In this document: in pieces, positions 7,877 to 16,099 of the stretch | How the letters are laid out: every line of letters starts with the position of its first letter | Numbering within the stretch: position 1 is the stretch's first letter | Assembly: GCA_934255135.1 (NCBI GenBank) | Contig: CAKQMV010000013.1 | Location: 1-55,272 of the forward strand | Direction of reading: 5' to 3' | DNA from: an uncultured Clostridia bacterium | GTDB taxonomy: Bacteria > Bacillota > Clostridia > Peptostreptococcales > Anaerovoracaceae | Length of the DNA: 55,272 nucleotides | Position numbers and translations under genes: made by a program | The notes under the pieces: generated by a model | The model's input: the letters and a program-made list of their open reading frames with translations, nothing else | Told to the model about the DNA's origin: nothing | The model's database searches: none

Positions 7877-7922
7877 TGCTATTAATTATTAAAACGCTTA
7901 CCTATCCTTCGGATCCTCATTA

Positions 7923-9284
7923 CTACCCCGCAATATGTCTCGCCACGTAAACGCCGCTCGCTGATGCGTGTGAGAGTGAGTGTGTGATTCCGCTTCCGTC
8001 GCCGATGACATACAGTCCGTCGTGTTGAGTCATCAGATTCTCGTCAACTGAAACCTCCATATTATAGAACTTAACCTCAACGCCGTAGAGCAGAGTGTCG
8101 TCATCTGCAGTACCTGGCGCAATCTTGTCGAGGGCGTAGATCATATCGATGATGCCGTCGAGGATACGTTTTGGCAGTACGAGGCTGAGGTCTCCTGCAG
8201 CAGCATTGAGTGTCGGAACTGTAAATGACTGCTCGATTCTCTTCTGCGTACTTCTCTGTCCGCGGATCAGGTCGCCGAAGCGCTGCACGAGCACGCCGCC
8301 GCCAAGCATATTAGACAGCCTTGCGATGCTCTCGCCGTAGCCGTTTGAATCCTTGAATGGCTCTGAGAAATGCTTCGACACAAGAAGCGCGAAGTTCGTA
8401 TTTCCTGTCTGTCTCTCAGGGTCCTCATAGCTGTGACCGTTTACTGTAACGATTCCGTTTGTGTTCTCGTTTACAACGGCACCTCTAGGATTCATACAGA
8501 AGGTTCTTACAAGATCCTCGTACTTCTCTGTACGATACACAATCTTGCTCTCGTAAAGCTCGTCTGTCAGATGTGAGAAAATCTCTGCAGGAAGCTCAAC
8601 TCTTACACCGAGGTCTACTCTGTTTGATTTTGTATTAATCTTGAGATCCTCGCAGATTTTCTGCATCCACTTGCTTCCGATACGGCCAGCCGAGATTACG
8701 CACTTGCTACCCTCGTAAGCCCCATCGTCAGTAACAACTCTGTATCCATTCTCAAGCTTCTCAACGCTTTCAACATAGCAATCGAAGTGGAACGCCACCT
8801 TGTCCTTAAGATGATTGTACAGATTTCCGAGCACGATGTAGTTAACGTCAGTTCCAAGATGTCTTACAGATGCATCGAGAAGATGAAGTCCGTTCTGCAT
8901 GCATAGCTTCTTAAAGCCAGAGCCCGCAGTTGTATAAAGCTTCGTACCCTCGCCGCCGTATGCAAGATTGATTCCGTCGACATACTCCATCAGCTCGAGA
9001 GCAGTTCTCTTTCCGATATATTCGTAGAGAGTACCGCCAAAATCATTAGTAATATTATATTTACCATCCGAGAACGCCCCGGCACCACCGAAGCCGCTCA
9101 TAATAGAACACTTCTTGCAGTGGATACAGCTTGTGATTTTCTTGCCGTCAATCGGGCAGTGACGCTTGCTAAGCTCGTGACCCATCTCGAAAACAGCAAC
9201 CTTTAGTGACGGATTTTTCTCAATAAGCTCGTAAGCTGTGAAGATTCCGCCAGGGCCTGCACCCACAATAAGAACGTCATACAT
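7923..9284 (-). CDS. FAD-dependent oxidoreductase (COG2509-type)
   Basis: The 453-aa flavoprotein starts with a Rossmann FAD-binding motif (VLIVGAGPGGIFTAYEL). Next is a Cys-rich segment, CPIDGKKITSCIHCKKC, that could ligate a cofactor or metal. The C-terminal FAD-contact motif GLYVIGDGSGITHSL precedes a GVYVA helix. These are features of the uncharacterised FAD dehydrogenases of COG2509. It is the last gene of the minus operon with the xanthine permease and the molybdenum hydroxylase, 27 bp after the permease. It may therefore handle electrons or a substrate in purine or related catabolism, as COG2509 genes are seen with such hydroxylase loci in Clostridia. The exact reaction is unknown. Confidence 0.8.
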   Translation of the reverse strand: MYDVLIVGAGPGGIFTAYELIEKNPSLKVAVFEMGHELSKRHCPIDGKKITSCIHCKKCSIMSGFGGAGAFSDGKYNITNDFGGTLYEYIGKRTALELMEYVDGINLAYGGEGTKLYTTAGSGFKKLCMQNGLHLLDASVRHLGTDVNYIVLGNLYNHLKDKVAFHFDCYVESVEKLENGYRVVTDDGAYEGSKCVISAGRIGSKWMQKICEDLKINTKSNRVDLGVRVELPAEIFSHLTDELYESKIVYRTEKYEDLVRTFCMNPRGAVVNENTNGIVTVNGHSYEDPERQTGNTNFALLVSKHFSEPFKDSNGYGESIARLSNMLGGGVLVQRFGDLIRGQRSTQKRIEQSFTVPTLNAAAGDLSLVLPKRILDGIIDMIYALDKIAPGTADDDTLLYGVEVKFYNMEVSVDENLMTQHDGLYVIGDGSGITHSLSHASASGVYVARHIAG

Positions 9285-9311
9285 ATCAATATTCCTCCAG
9301 TAATTTCAGAT

Positions 9312-10730
9312 CTATTCTGCATCCGATGTGCTTACTTCATGCGCGTCCTTCGGTAGCAGGATATTAAGAATAATCGCAACAGCAGCTGCAGGAACAATTC
9401 CTGAACCGCCAAAAATCAGCTGCACTGCAACAGGTGTGTGCGCAAGAATATCGGGGTTCGCACCCATTCCATATCCAACACCGAGTGCTACGGATACGAT
9501 TGAAAGATTTCTTCCTGTAAGCGGAGTCTTAGTAATCAGCTGAATTCCGCTGATTACGATAGATGAGAACATCATAACAGCCGCTCCGCCAAGAACGGAC
9601 TGAGGCATAATTGAAACGATTGCCCCAAGTTTTGGACATAGACCACAGAGAATCAGGAAGATTGCTCCAGTCGCAAGGGCAAAACGATTTACAATCTTAG
9701 TCATCGCAACGAGTCCAACGTTCTGCGAGAATGATGTGTTAGGAAGCACGCCGAGGCATGCAGCAAATGTTGATCCGAGTCCGTCACACATTACTCCGCC
9801 TGAAAGCTCTTTGTCAGTTGCCTCACGGTCGAGTCCACCTTCCATTACTCCTGAGATATCGCCGACTGTCTCAACGGCAGTTACTATAAACATGATAAGC
9901 ACAGGAATGATTGCTCTCATGTCGAGTACCGGCTTTACAGGCATGAACTTAGGAATTGCAAACCATGCGGCATCAGCAACCTTGTCCCAGTTAAGAACCC
10001 AAGCCTTGGTGTATTCAACACCGTCAGCTCCGATAGCAGTTGTCGGAAGCACAAGTCCCATAATAAATGCTGCAAGGTAGCCGAACAGAATTCCAATCAG
10101 AATCGAAGATGAACTTGTGAATCCCTTAGTTCCATTCTTGAAGAAAAGAATTACAACAAGCACAAATAATGCCAAAAGCAGGTTCTCTGCAGAACCGAAG
10201 TCCTGTGCATTCGCGCCACCTCCGAAGGTATTGATACCTACGGAGATAAGGCTAAGTCCGATTGAAAGTACTACAGTACCTGTTACGACCGATGGGAAGA
10301 ATCTTCTGAGAGGCTTAAGGAAGAATCCAAGAACGGTCTCAAAGAGTCCTCCGATAAGCGACGCTCCCATAATCGCGCCGTATGCTATAATGCCGCCTCC
10401 CATAGTTGCGGCAACGCTGTTAAATACTCCGATAAAACCGGATGAGGTTCCCATGATGATAGGAACCCTTCCTCCGATTGGTCCGATAGAAAATAGCTGC
10501 ACAAGAGTTACAACTCCTGCAACGAGCATTGCATTCTGAAGAAGGCTTAGTTGAAGCTCAGCGAACTCCTCGCCAGCAAGGCCGCACGCACCTGTGATAA
10601 TAAGAAGCGGCGTCAGATTTCCGACGAACATCGCCAGAACGTGCTGAAGTCCAAGAGGAATTGCCTGTGCAAGTGGCATTTTGCCATCGAGCTCGAATGC
10701 TTCAGGAGCTATACCTTTAGTTTTACTCAT
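9312..10730 (-). CDS. Nucleobase:cation symporter-2 family permease (xanthine/uric acid type)
   Basis: 472-aa integral membrane protein with about 12-14 hydrophobic segments. It has the NCS2/NAT hallmarks: AIPLGLQHVLAMFVGNLTP near the N-terminus, an ETVGDISG motif in the central region, and QNVGLVAMTKIVNRFALATGA. These match uracil-xanthine permeases of the PbuX/UacT group, which take up purines with H+ or Na+. It lies 17 bp after the molybdenum subunit gene, so substrate uptake and oxidation are coupled in one operon. Xanthine, hypoxanthine or urate is the likely substrate by context; the sequence alone does not separate them. Confidence 0.88.
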   Translation of the reverse strand: MSKTKGIAPEAFELDGKMPLAQAIPLGLQHVLAMFVGNLTPLLIITGACGLAGEEFAELQLSLLQNAMLVAGVVTLVQLFSIGPIGGRVPIIMGTSSGFIGVFNSVAATMGGGIIAYGAIMGASLIGGLFETVLGFFLKPLRRFFPSVVTGTVVLSIGLSLISVGINTFGGGANAQDFGSAENLLLALFVLVVILFFKNGTKGFTSSSSILIGILFGYLAAFIMGLVLPTTAIGADGVEYTKAWVLNWDKVADAAWFAIPKFMPVKPVLDMRAIIPVLIMFIVTAVETVGDISGVMEGGLDREATDKELSGGVMCDGLGSTFAACLGVLPNTSFSQNVGLVAMTKIVNRFALATGAIFLILCGLCPKLGAIVSIMPQSVLGGAAVMMFSSIVISGIQLITKTPLTGRNLSIVSVALGVGYGMGANPDILAHTPVAVQLIFGGSGIVPAAAVAIILNILLPKDAHEVSTSDAE

Positions 10731-10747
10731 ATATTTTCCTTTCTGTG

Positions 10748-13033
10748 TTACTTAGTCATTGCAATCTGCTCCGGTGTGATCGGAAGCTCGTGGTGCCATA
10801 CGCCTGTTGCACGATAGATTGCGTGTGTGATTGCAGGTCCTGGTGTGTTGATTACAATCTCGCCGATTGACTTTGCGCCAAAAGGACCTGTTGGTTCGTA
10901 GCTTGTTTCGAACTCAACGCGGAGTCTTCCGCAGTCGAGTCTTGTCGGAATTCTGTACTGCATCAGAGAATTCTCGATGAGTCTTCCGTTCTCTGTAAAC
11001 GTTACGTTCTCCATAAGAGTGTGTCCGATTCCCTGAACGATTCCGCCTTCTGTCTGAACTCTTGCAAGTGCAGGGTTGATTGGAATTCCGCAGTCAACAA
11101 CAGCCATATAGTCGATGATATCGACCTTTCCAGTTAGCTTGTCGAGCTCGATTTCAACCATTCCTACCATGTAAGGTGGAGGTGAAACCGGTGAGCTGTG
11201 CATTACTGTCGCCTCAGGAGAGATAGTGTTAAAGAGCTGTGACTTGATTCCAACCTCTTCTAGAGGAAGAACGTCGCCAGTCTCAATATTCTTAACCTGG
11301 CCACTTCCGAACTCAACGGAATCCTTCTCGCAGCCGAACATCTCTGCGGCGATAGCGCAGATTTTGGACTTAAGCTCTTCACACGCCTTAACTGTCGCAC
11401 CGCCTGTAACGTATGTTGTCGATGACGCATATGAACCTGAGTCATAAGGCGAAGCGTCTGTGTCCGCACCGAAAACTGTAACATCGTCAACAGTGCAATC
11501 CATGCACTCTGCTACCATCTGTGCGAGAATTGTGTCACAACCTGTACCCATGTCGGCAGCACCAATGATGAGGTTGTAGGTTCCATCCTCGTTAAGCTTC
11601 ACGGTTGCAGATCCAACATCGAGGCCTGAGATACATGAGCCCTGCATCGCCATCGCAACGCCGGCAGTACGAACCTTGCCGTTACCCATATCGCGAACCG
11701 GATATCTTCTATCCCAGTCGAAAATTTCCTTACATCTCGCCATGCATTTGTCGAGTGCGCAGGCATTTGCAGTCTCGCCAAAATACGCGTCCATGACCAT
11801 GCCCTCGCGAACCATGTTTTTGTCACGAATCTCTGTCGGATCCATTCCGAGCTTCTCAGCGAGCTCGTTAACCATTGTCTCTACGGCAAAAACACCCTGT
11901 GTCGCTCCGTAGCCTCTGTACGCTCCGGCTGCGAGTGTGTTTGTGTATACAACGTCGAACGCAAAGCGGTGTGCCTCAAGGTTTCCTGTATAAAGAGGAA
12001 TTGACTTGTGACCCGAAAGTCCTACAGTTGTAGGGCCGTGCTCTCCGTAAGCGCCTGTATTAGAAAGTGTGTAGACATCAAGTGCGCGAACAGTTCCGTC
12101 GTTGTTCGCTCCGAGTCTTACAGTTACATCCATCTCGTGACGCGGTGATCCTGCAATCTGTGACTCTTCACGAGAGAAGCAGCAGTATGCCGGACGGCCG
12201 GTCTTCATAGTTACGAAAGCCGGGAAAACCTCGGTAACCGAAGTCTGTTTTGCACCAAAGCCTCCGCCGATTCTAGGCTTCTCGACACGAATCTTGCTCT
12301 TAGGAAGTCCAAGTGCGACAGAAAGAATTCTTCTCACGTGGAAAACAATCTGTGTCGATGAAATTACGTGCAGTCTGCCGTAGCGGTCGAGCTCTGTCAG
12401 TGTTCTGAATGTCTCCATCGGTGTCTGGCTGTACTGCTTGGTGTGGAAGGTGTGCTCGAAAACGATATCGCAGTCGTTCATTACACCTTCGAGGTCACCG
12501 TGAGTGTTATCCTCACTTGCGATGATGTTTCTATCCTGGAATGCGCCCCAATCGCTCGGAACTGACCAGTTGTCTTCAGGATGAACGAGAATCGGATTGT
12601 CCTTAGCCTTTCTGAAATCAAGTACAGGCTCGAGAACCTCGTAATTAACCTTGATCATCTTCATTGCCTTAAGAGCAGTCTTTTCATCCTCTGCAGCAAT
12701 GATTGCAACCGGATCACCTACAAAACGCACGTGGCGATCAAGAATCAGTCTGTCGTGCGGTGATGGCTCCGGTGCAGTCTGTCCAGCGTTAGAGTATCTG
12801 TTCTCCGGAACATCCTCCCATGTGTAAACATCTACAACGCCCGGAACGAGCTTTGCCTTTGACGTGTCTATGCTTTCGATAATCGCGTTCGCATGTGGGC
12901 TTCGAAGGAGCTTCACAAAAAGCGCGTCCTTAGGAACCATGTCTCCCGTATAGACCGGCTTTCCGAGGAGAAGCTGCATCGAGTCCTTCTTGCGGACTGA
13001 TTTGTTAATGGCATTGTAATTCTTATGTTCCAT
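10748..13033 (-). CDS. xdhA: Molybdopterin-binding subunit of a xanthine dehydrogenase-family hydroxylase
   Basis: Large catalytic subunit (761 aa, typical of the separate-subunit form) that hydroxylates a purine or other N-heterocycle at the Mo centre. It has the aldehyde oxidase/xanthine dehydrogenase a/b hammerhead domain at about 15-125, then the Mo-binding domains. Key segments are GGGFGAKQ (~256), AYRGYGATQ (~372) and GAKSIGE (~717), where the Glu is the usual catalytic base. It lies 10 bp behind the 2Fe-2S subunit gene and is followed by a purine permease. Selenium-dependent relatives exist in Clostridia; no selenium-labilising gene is seen here. Nicotinate-type hydroxylases are the alternative, but the permease favours a purine substrate. 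Confidence 0.88.
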   Translation of the reverse strand: MEHKNYNAINKSVRKKDSMQLLLGKPVYTGDMVPKDALFVKLLRSPHANAIIESIDTSKAKLVPGVVDVYTWEDVPENRYSNAGQTAPEPSPHDRLILDRHVRFVGDPVAIIAAEDEKTALKAMKMIKVNYEVLEPVLDFRKAKDNPILVHPEDNWSVPSDWGAFQDRNIIASEDNTHGDLEGVMNDCDIVFEHTFHTKQYSQTPMETFRTLTELDRYGRLHVISSTQIVFHVRRILSVALGLPKSKIRVEKPRIGGGFGAKQTSVTEVFPAFVTMKTGRPAYCCFSREESQIAGSPRHEMDVTVRLGANNDGTVRALDVYTLSNTGAYGEHGPTTVGLSGHKSIPLYTGNLEAHRFAFDVVYTNTLAAGAYRGYGATQGVFAVETMVNELAEKLGMDPTEIRDKNMVREGMVMDAYFGETANACALDKCMARCKEIFDWDRRYPVRDMGNGKVRTAGVAMAMQGSCISGLDVGSATVKLNEDGTYNLIIGAADMGTGCDTILAQMVAECMDCTVDDVTVFGADTDASPYDSGSYASSTTYVTGGATVKACEELKSKICAIAAEMFGCEKDSVEFGSGQVKNIETGDVLPLEEVGIKSQLFNTISPEATVMHSSPVSPPPYMVGMVEIELDKLTGKVDIIDYMAVVDCGIPINPALARVQTEGGIVQGIGHTLMENVTFTENGRLIENSLMQYRIPTRLDCGRLRVEFETSYEPTGPFGAKSIGEIVINTPGPAITHAIYRATGVWHHELPITPEQIAMTK

Positions 13034-13042
13034 TGTGTCCTC

Positions 13043-13513
13043 CTAGCTCTCCTTACTCTTCTTATAGTCGAGATACGCTCTAAAACCTCTAAGCTGTCCT
13101 TCATAACCCGAGCATCTGCAGAGATTTCCTGCAAGATAGTGCAGAATCTCTTCATCAGTCGGATCCGGTTTTTCACGAAGCAAAGCAACCATATTCATCA
13201 CATATCCAGGATTGCAGAAACCGCACTGCTCTGTTCCCTGATCCGCGATAAAGCCTGCGAATTCATTAGCCTCTTCCTGCAGTCCCTCCAGCGTATAAAT
13301 CTTGTGTCCATCAGCTCTTGCCGCAAGCATCGAGCATGAAAGAACCGGCTTTCCGTCCATCAGAACAGTGCAAAGACCGCAGTTTGAAGTCTCGCATCCT
13401 CTCTTTACGCTGTAGCATCCGTGCTCTCTCACAAGGTCAATAAGAAGCATATCCGGATCAATATCACACTTAATGCTTCTTCCATTCAGCTTAATTGATA
13501 TTTCCATTAGCAC
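13043..13513 (-). CDS. xdhC: 2Fe-2S subunit of the xanthine dehydrogenase-family hydroxylase
   Basis: 156-aa small subunit carrying two [2Fe-2S] clusters that pass electrons from the Mo centre to FAD. The plant-type ferredoxin cluster ligands are in GCYSVKRGCETSNCGLCTVLMDG plus a later Cys (VLSC). The second cluster ligands are GTEQCGFCNPGYVM and AGNLCRCSGYEG. Length and motif order fit the CoxS/XdhC family. It overlaps the FAD subunit gene by 7 bp upstream and precedes the Mo subunit by 10 bp, the common FAD-FeS-Mo gene order. Confidence 0.9.
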   Translation of the reverse strand: MLMEISIKLNGRSIKCDIDPDMLLIDLVREHGCYSVKRGCETSNCGLCTVLMDGKPVLSCSMLAARADGHKIYTLEGLQEEANEFAGFIADQGTEQCGFCNPGYVMNMVALLREKPDPTDEEILHYLAGNLCRCSGYEGQLRGFRAYLDYKKSKES

Positions 13514-14298
13514 TTACCTCCCATGTTCATAAGATTTCTCAGAGTGAGACCCTCTACGAGATGCGTTCTGTACTCTGCGCTACCTCTGATGTTGCTTCCT
13601 GTGTGAACCTTCATAGCCACGTCGCGGGCAAAAGCGCTGGCACTTTCTTCGTTTATTCCCCCTTTGAGTCGTCCCGCTTCGTCTCTTACTACGACTGCCT
13701 TTCCTGGTCTTGCTCCAATTACAGAGCGGTACTCTCCGTTAACCACGGAGAGAGCACAGGTAATCACAGGGAAATCAGTGCGCTGAATTCTCATCGCATT
13801 GTATATAACCTTTGCCGGAACCTTCTTAACGATGACTCTTACAAGAATATCGTTGTCATAAGTCATCCTGGCAAACTCTTCCATCGGAATAATTCCACCC
13901 TTGTACAGCTCTACGTAGCTGTCCATCGCGAGGAAAACTGTAAGTACATCTGAGAAACCGAAGCGACCCCAGATGCTTCCTCCAACGGTTGCGAGGTTTC
14001 GAAACTGCACTCCGATGATGTCCTTAACTGCATCTCTAACAGCATTGTCTGAATAGCTGTTTAAGCCCTCATGAAGCTCAAGCTGTCTTAGAGTTGCCAT
14101 TGCACCAATTGAAAACTCCTCGTCAGTTTCTTCAATTGTATCGAGTCCAAGATCACACATGTCAATAGCTGTGCCGACTCTGCCCCTCTGCATCTTCATC
14201 CAGAGCATTCCGCCAACAATTCTGTTGTTGCGCTTCTGATTAAGCTCGTAAGCCTCTTCGAGACTCTGTGCTCGAACATACTGGTTTATGGTAATCAT
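13507..14298 (-). CDS. xdhB: FAD-binding subunit of the xanthine dehydrogenase-family hydroxylase
   Basis: 263-aa CoxM/XdhB-like subunit. The FAD-contacting segments are RIVGGMLWMKMQRG (family pattern aGGTdl..mk) and the ATVGGSIWGRFGFSD loop, where canonical members have tvGGni. Electrons arriving from the 2Fe-2S subunit leave to NAD+ or another acceptor here. It is the first gene of the minus operon that ends at 7923. The upstream 190 bp separates it from the divergent mocA gene, so enzyme synthesis and cofactor maturation may share a control region. Confidence 0.87.
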   Translation of the reverse strand: MITINQYVRAQSLEEAYELNQKRNNRIVGGMLWMKMQRGRVGTAIDMCDLGLDTIEETDEEFSIGAMATLRQLELHEGLNSYSDNAVRDAVKDIIGVQFRNLATVGGSIWGRFGFSDVLTVFLAMDSYVELYKGGIIPMEEFARMTYDNDILVRVIVKKVPAKVIYNAMRIQRTDFPVITCALSVVNGEYRSVIGARPGKAVVVRDEAGRLKGGINEESASAFARDVAMKVHTGSNIRGSAEYRTHLVEGLTLRNLMNMGGKC

Positions 14299-14489
14299 TT
14301 AAATCGCTCCTTGTACCTTATAACTGTAGATAAAATATTGAAAAATTCTCATAAAAACCCCAAATACATGATTTGTACATAATAATTCAACATAATAATA
14401 TCACATACAAAATAACCATGATTACATAACTTCGTATCATGATGTAAAATTTATGTGAAGAAAACTCTTGAGAAAGGAACTGAACTAAA
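14299..14489. promoter_or_regulatory. Divergent xdh/mocA control region
   Basis: AT-rich 191-bp gap between divergent genes. It contains dyads such as ATGATTTGTACATAATAAT and CATGATTACATAACTTCGTA, whose CATGAT half recurs inverted in ATCATGATG. These are plausible promoters and operator but I cannot assign boxes confidently. No purine riboswitch is recognised. Confidence 0.4.
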
Positions 14490-15101
14490 TTGACTAATTC
14501 GAAATACAATCAGATAGGCTGCGTGATAATGGCATCAGGACTCAGCACCAGATTCGGAGGCAATAAACTGCTCGCCTGTTTCCAAGACAAACCAATGATT
14601 CAACATGTACTTGATGCTGCAATCCCTGTATTTGAGAATCTGATAGTTGTGACCCGTTCTCCCGATGTTCAGATCCTATGCAGTAAGCTTGGAGTTAAAG
14701 CTCTGCTCCACGAAGAACCTGGAAGAAATGACACCGTAAGACTTGGACTTGATGCCCTCTGCGAAGCTGTAAATGAAACAGGCAACGATTTGACAAACTG
14801 CATTTTCTGCCCATCAGATCAGCCATTTATTACTGCGGAAACATTTAGACGACTTGCTGAAAGCTGCATACGTGAACCGGATAGAATCTGGCGCGCAGCA
14901 GCCGGTAACAGAATCGGCACCCCGTCCGCATTCCCAGCGTGGACCTTCGATGAACTCCGAAACCTTCCCTTCAAAAAAGGTGGTGGTTATATCATGCGCC
15001 AGAATCCAGAAATGGTTTCCCATCTTCAAGTTGACGAACTTGAACTGGTGGACATCGACACACAGGCGGACTACCTGCAACATCAGAACCTTGAAGATTG
15101 A
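14490..15101 (+). CDS. mocA: MocA-like molybdenum cofactor nucleotidyltransferase
   Basis: 203-aa member of the MobA/MocA nucleotidyltransferase fold. The nucleotide-binding signature appears as VIMASGLSTRFGGNKLL (family LAAGxSxRxGxxK), and CPSDQPFIT is the Asp-containing metal/nucleotide motif (family gDqP). MocA adds CMP to molybdopterin to give the cytosine dinucleotide form used by xanthine dehydrogenase-family enzymes. Being divergent from such an enzyme supports this role. The frame begins with TTG at 14490, with AAAGGAA about 11 nt upstream; there is no better ATG before the conserved motif, which begins at the next ATG (14529). Confidence 0.82.
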   Translation: MTNSKYNQIGCVIMASGLSTRFGGNKLLACFQDKPMIQHVLDAAIPVFENLIVVTRSPDVQILCSKLGVKALLHEEPGRNDTVRLGLDALCEAVNETGNDLTNCIFCPSDQPFITAETFRRLAESCIREPDRIWRAAAGNRIGTPSAFPAWTFDELRNLPFKKGGGYIMRQNPEMVSHLQVDELELVDIDTQADYLQHQNLED

Positions 15102-15120
15102 AAATACAATTATTGAAAAA

Positions 15121-15164
15121 GCAAAAGATGCACCAGCAGCCACGACCGCCAGTGCATCTTTTGC
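15121..15164. terminator. Bidirectional terminator between mocA and the CHAP gene
   Basis: GCAAAAGATGCAC (15121-15133) is the perfect inverse of GTGCATCTTTTGC (15152-15164). The two convergent genes end on either side. Confidence 0.8.
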
Positions 15165-15175
15165 CTTGTGTTTAA

Positions 15176-16048
15176 TTATTTTCTCTTCTTATTGTATTTA
15201 GGTGTAATGTAAGCGACTATTCTAAAGCCCTTGCGACTTGTTCTCACGCGTTCTGCAACGAGTGCTTTGGTAAAGTTGTTGTTCGCCGTGTTTCCTTCGA
15301 TTGTCGGAACACCCTTAAGCGGATTGTCGTGATCCTCTCTGACGAGACCGACGTGTGTCCACCAGAACTTGCCGTCCTTACTGTAAATTATAAGGTCACC
15401 CTTGCGTGGCTTGTACTCGGTGTTGAGTGCCCGACCCTTGGACCTGAAGAAGAATCTCTTGCCCTTGTAAAAATGCTTATTTACAAAAGTAATCTTTCCA
15501 CCTTTCCAATTTACCGTCTGATAAGCGAGGTCGTTTACGTAAATTGATGCGCCGACCTTTGAGCCAGAGCCTGTCTGCTTAGCGCAGTTAGTTACAAACC
15601 ATGCACACCACTCGCTGTAAAATCCTGAATACCAGATGTTGTATTTATGGAATTTCATTCTCTTCTTTACAGCCTTCAGACCCTTAAGTCCGGCATACTG
15701 CTTCGCATATTCGATTGCTGAATCTGCGGTTCCGTTAGCCTTGACCTTGTGGGGTTTAAGTGGCTTTGGCTTCTCGGGCTTCTGGGGCTTATCTGGTTTG
15801 TCTGGAGTTTCAGGCTGATCAGGCGTCTCAGGCTTGTCCGGTGTGTCCGGCTGATCAGGCGTCTCTTCTGTGCCAGGATCTGGAGTCTCAGTTTCAGTCC
15901 CCTCGGTTTCAGGTGTGGTTACCTGCTCGTTAGTCGCGGGCAAAAGCTCAGTGTCTGTCGCAGCCCAAACCATCCCGTCTGTGCACGATATTGCAACGGC
16001 GGAAGCCAGAATCACTGATAGAATTTGTTTAGTTAGTTTAATGTTCAT
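15176..16048 (-). CDS. Secreted CHAP-domain peptidoglycan hydrolase-like protein
   Basis: 290 aa. A signal peptide (MNIKLTKQILSVILASAVAISCTDGMVWA) is followed by a Pro/Glu/Asp/Thr linker at ~40-95 built from TPDQP/TPDKPE repeats that probably spans the wall. The C-terminal domain (~105-290) is CHAP-like: YSEWCAWFVTNCAKQTG supplies the nucleophile Cys (~147), and KFWWTHVGLV supplies the His (~232), then PTIEGNT. CHAP domains cleave peptidoglycan as amidases or endopeptidases. It may also be a surface-anchored enzyme without a defined anchor. It converges on mocA and follows another secreted-protein gene on the same strand, 51 bp away. Confidence 0.82.
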   Translation of the reverse strand: MNIKLTKQILSVILASAVAISCTDGMVWAATDTELLPATNEQVTTPETEGTETETPDPGTEETPDQPDTPDKPETPDQPETPDKPDKPQKPEKPKPLKPHKVKANGTADSAIEYAKQYAGLKGLKAVKKRMKFHKYNIWYSGFYSEWCAWFVTNCAKQTGSGSKVGASIYVNDLAYQTVNWKGGKITFVNKHFYKGKRFFFRSKGRALNTEYKPRKGDLIIYSKDGKFWWTHVGLVREDHDNPLKGVPTIEGNTANNNFTKALVAERVRTSRKGFRIVAYITPKYNKKRK

Positions 16049-16099
16049 GCTTTCAGTGTATCAGATGTCCCCCGTGCAATAAAGTAATAAATATTCAGC

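Larger units (their letters stand above)
7257..7922. other. AT-rich intergenic stretch with several hairpins, no supported gene
   Basis: No frame here has both a ribosome site and a credible protein. Visible structures are an 11-bp inverted repeat (7651-7661 with 7678-7688) and two terminators listed separately. A plus-strand transcript from the 7229 promoter would cross this region, so a non-coding RNA cannot be excluded. Short conceptual peptides in 7400-7620 look like broken coding sequence but match nothing I recognise. Confidence 0.5.

Noticed and set aside
13495..13953. 152-codon plus-strand frame across xdhB
   Set aside because: Antisense to a conserved flavoprotein subunit; no ribosome site.
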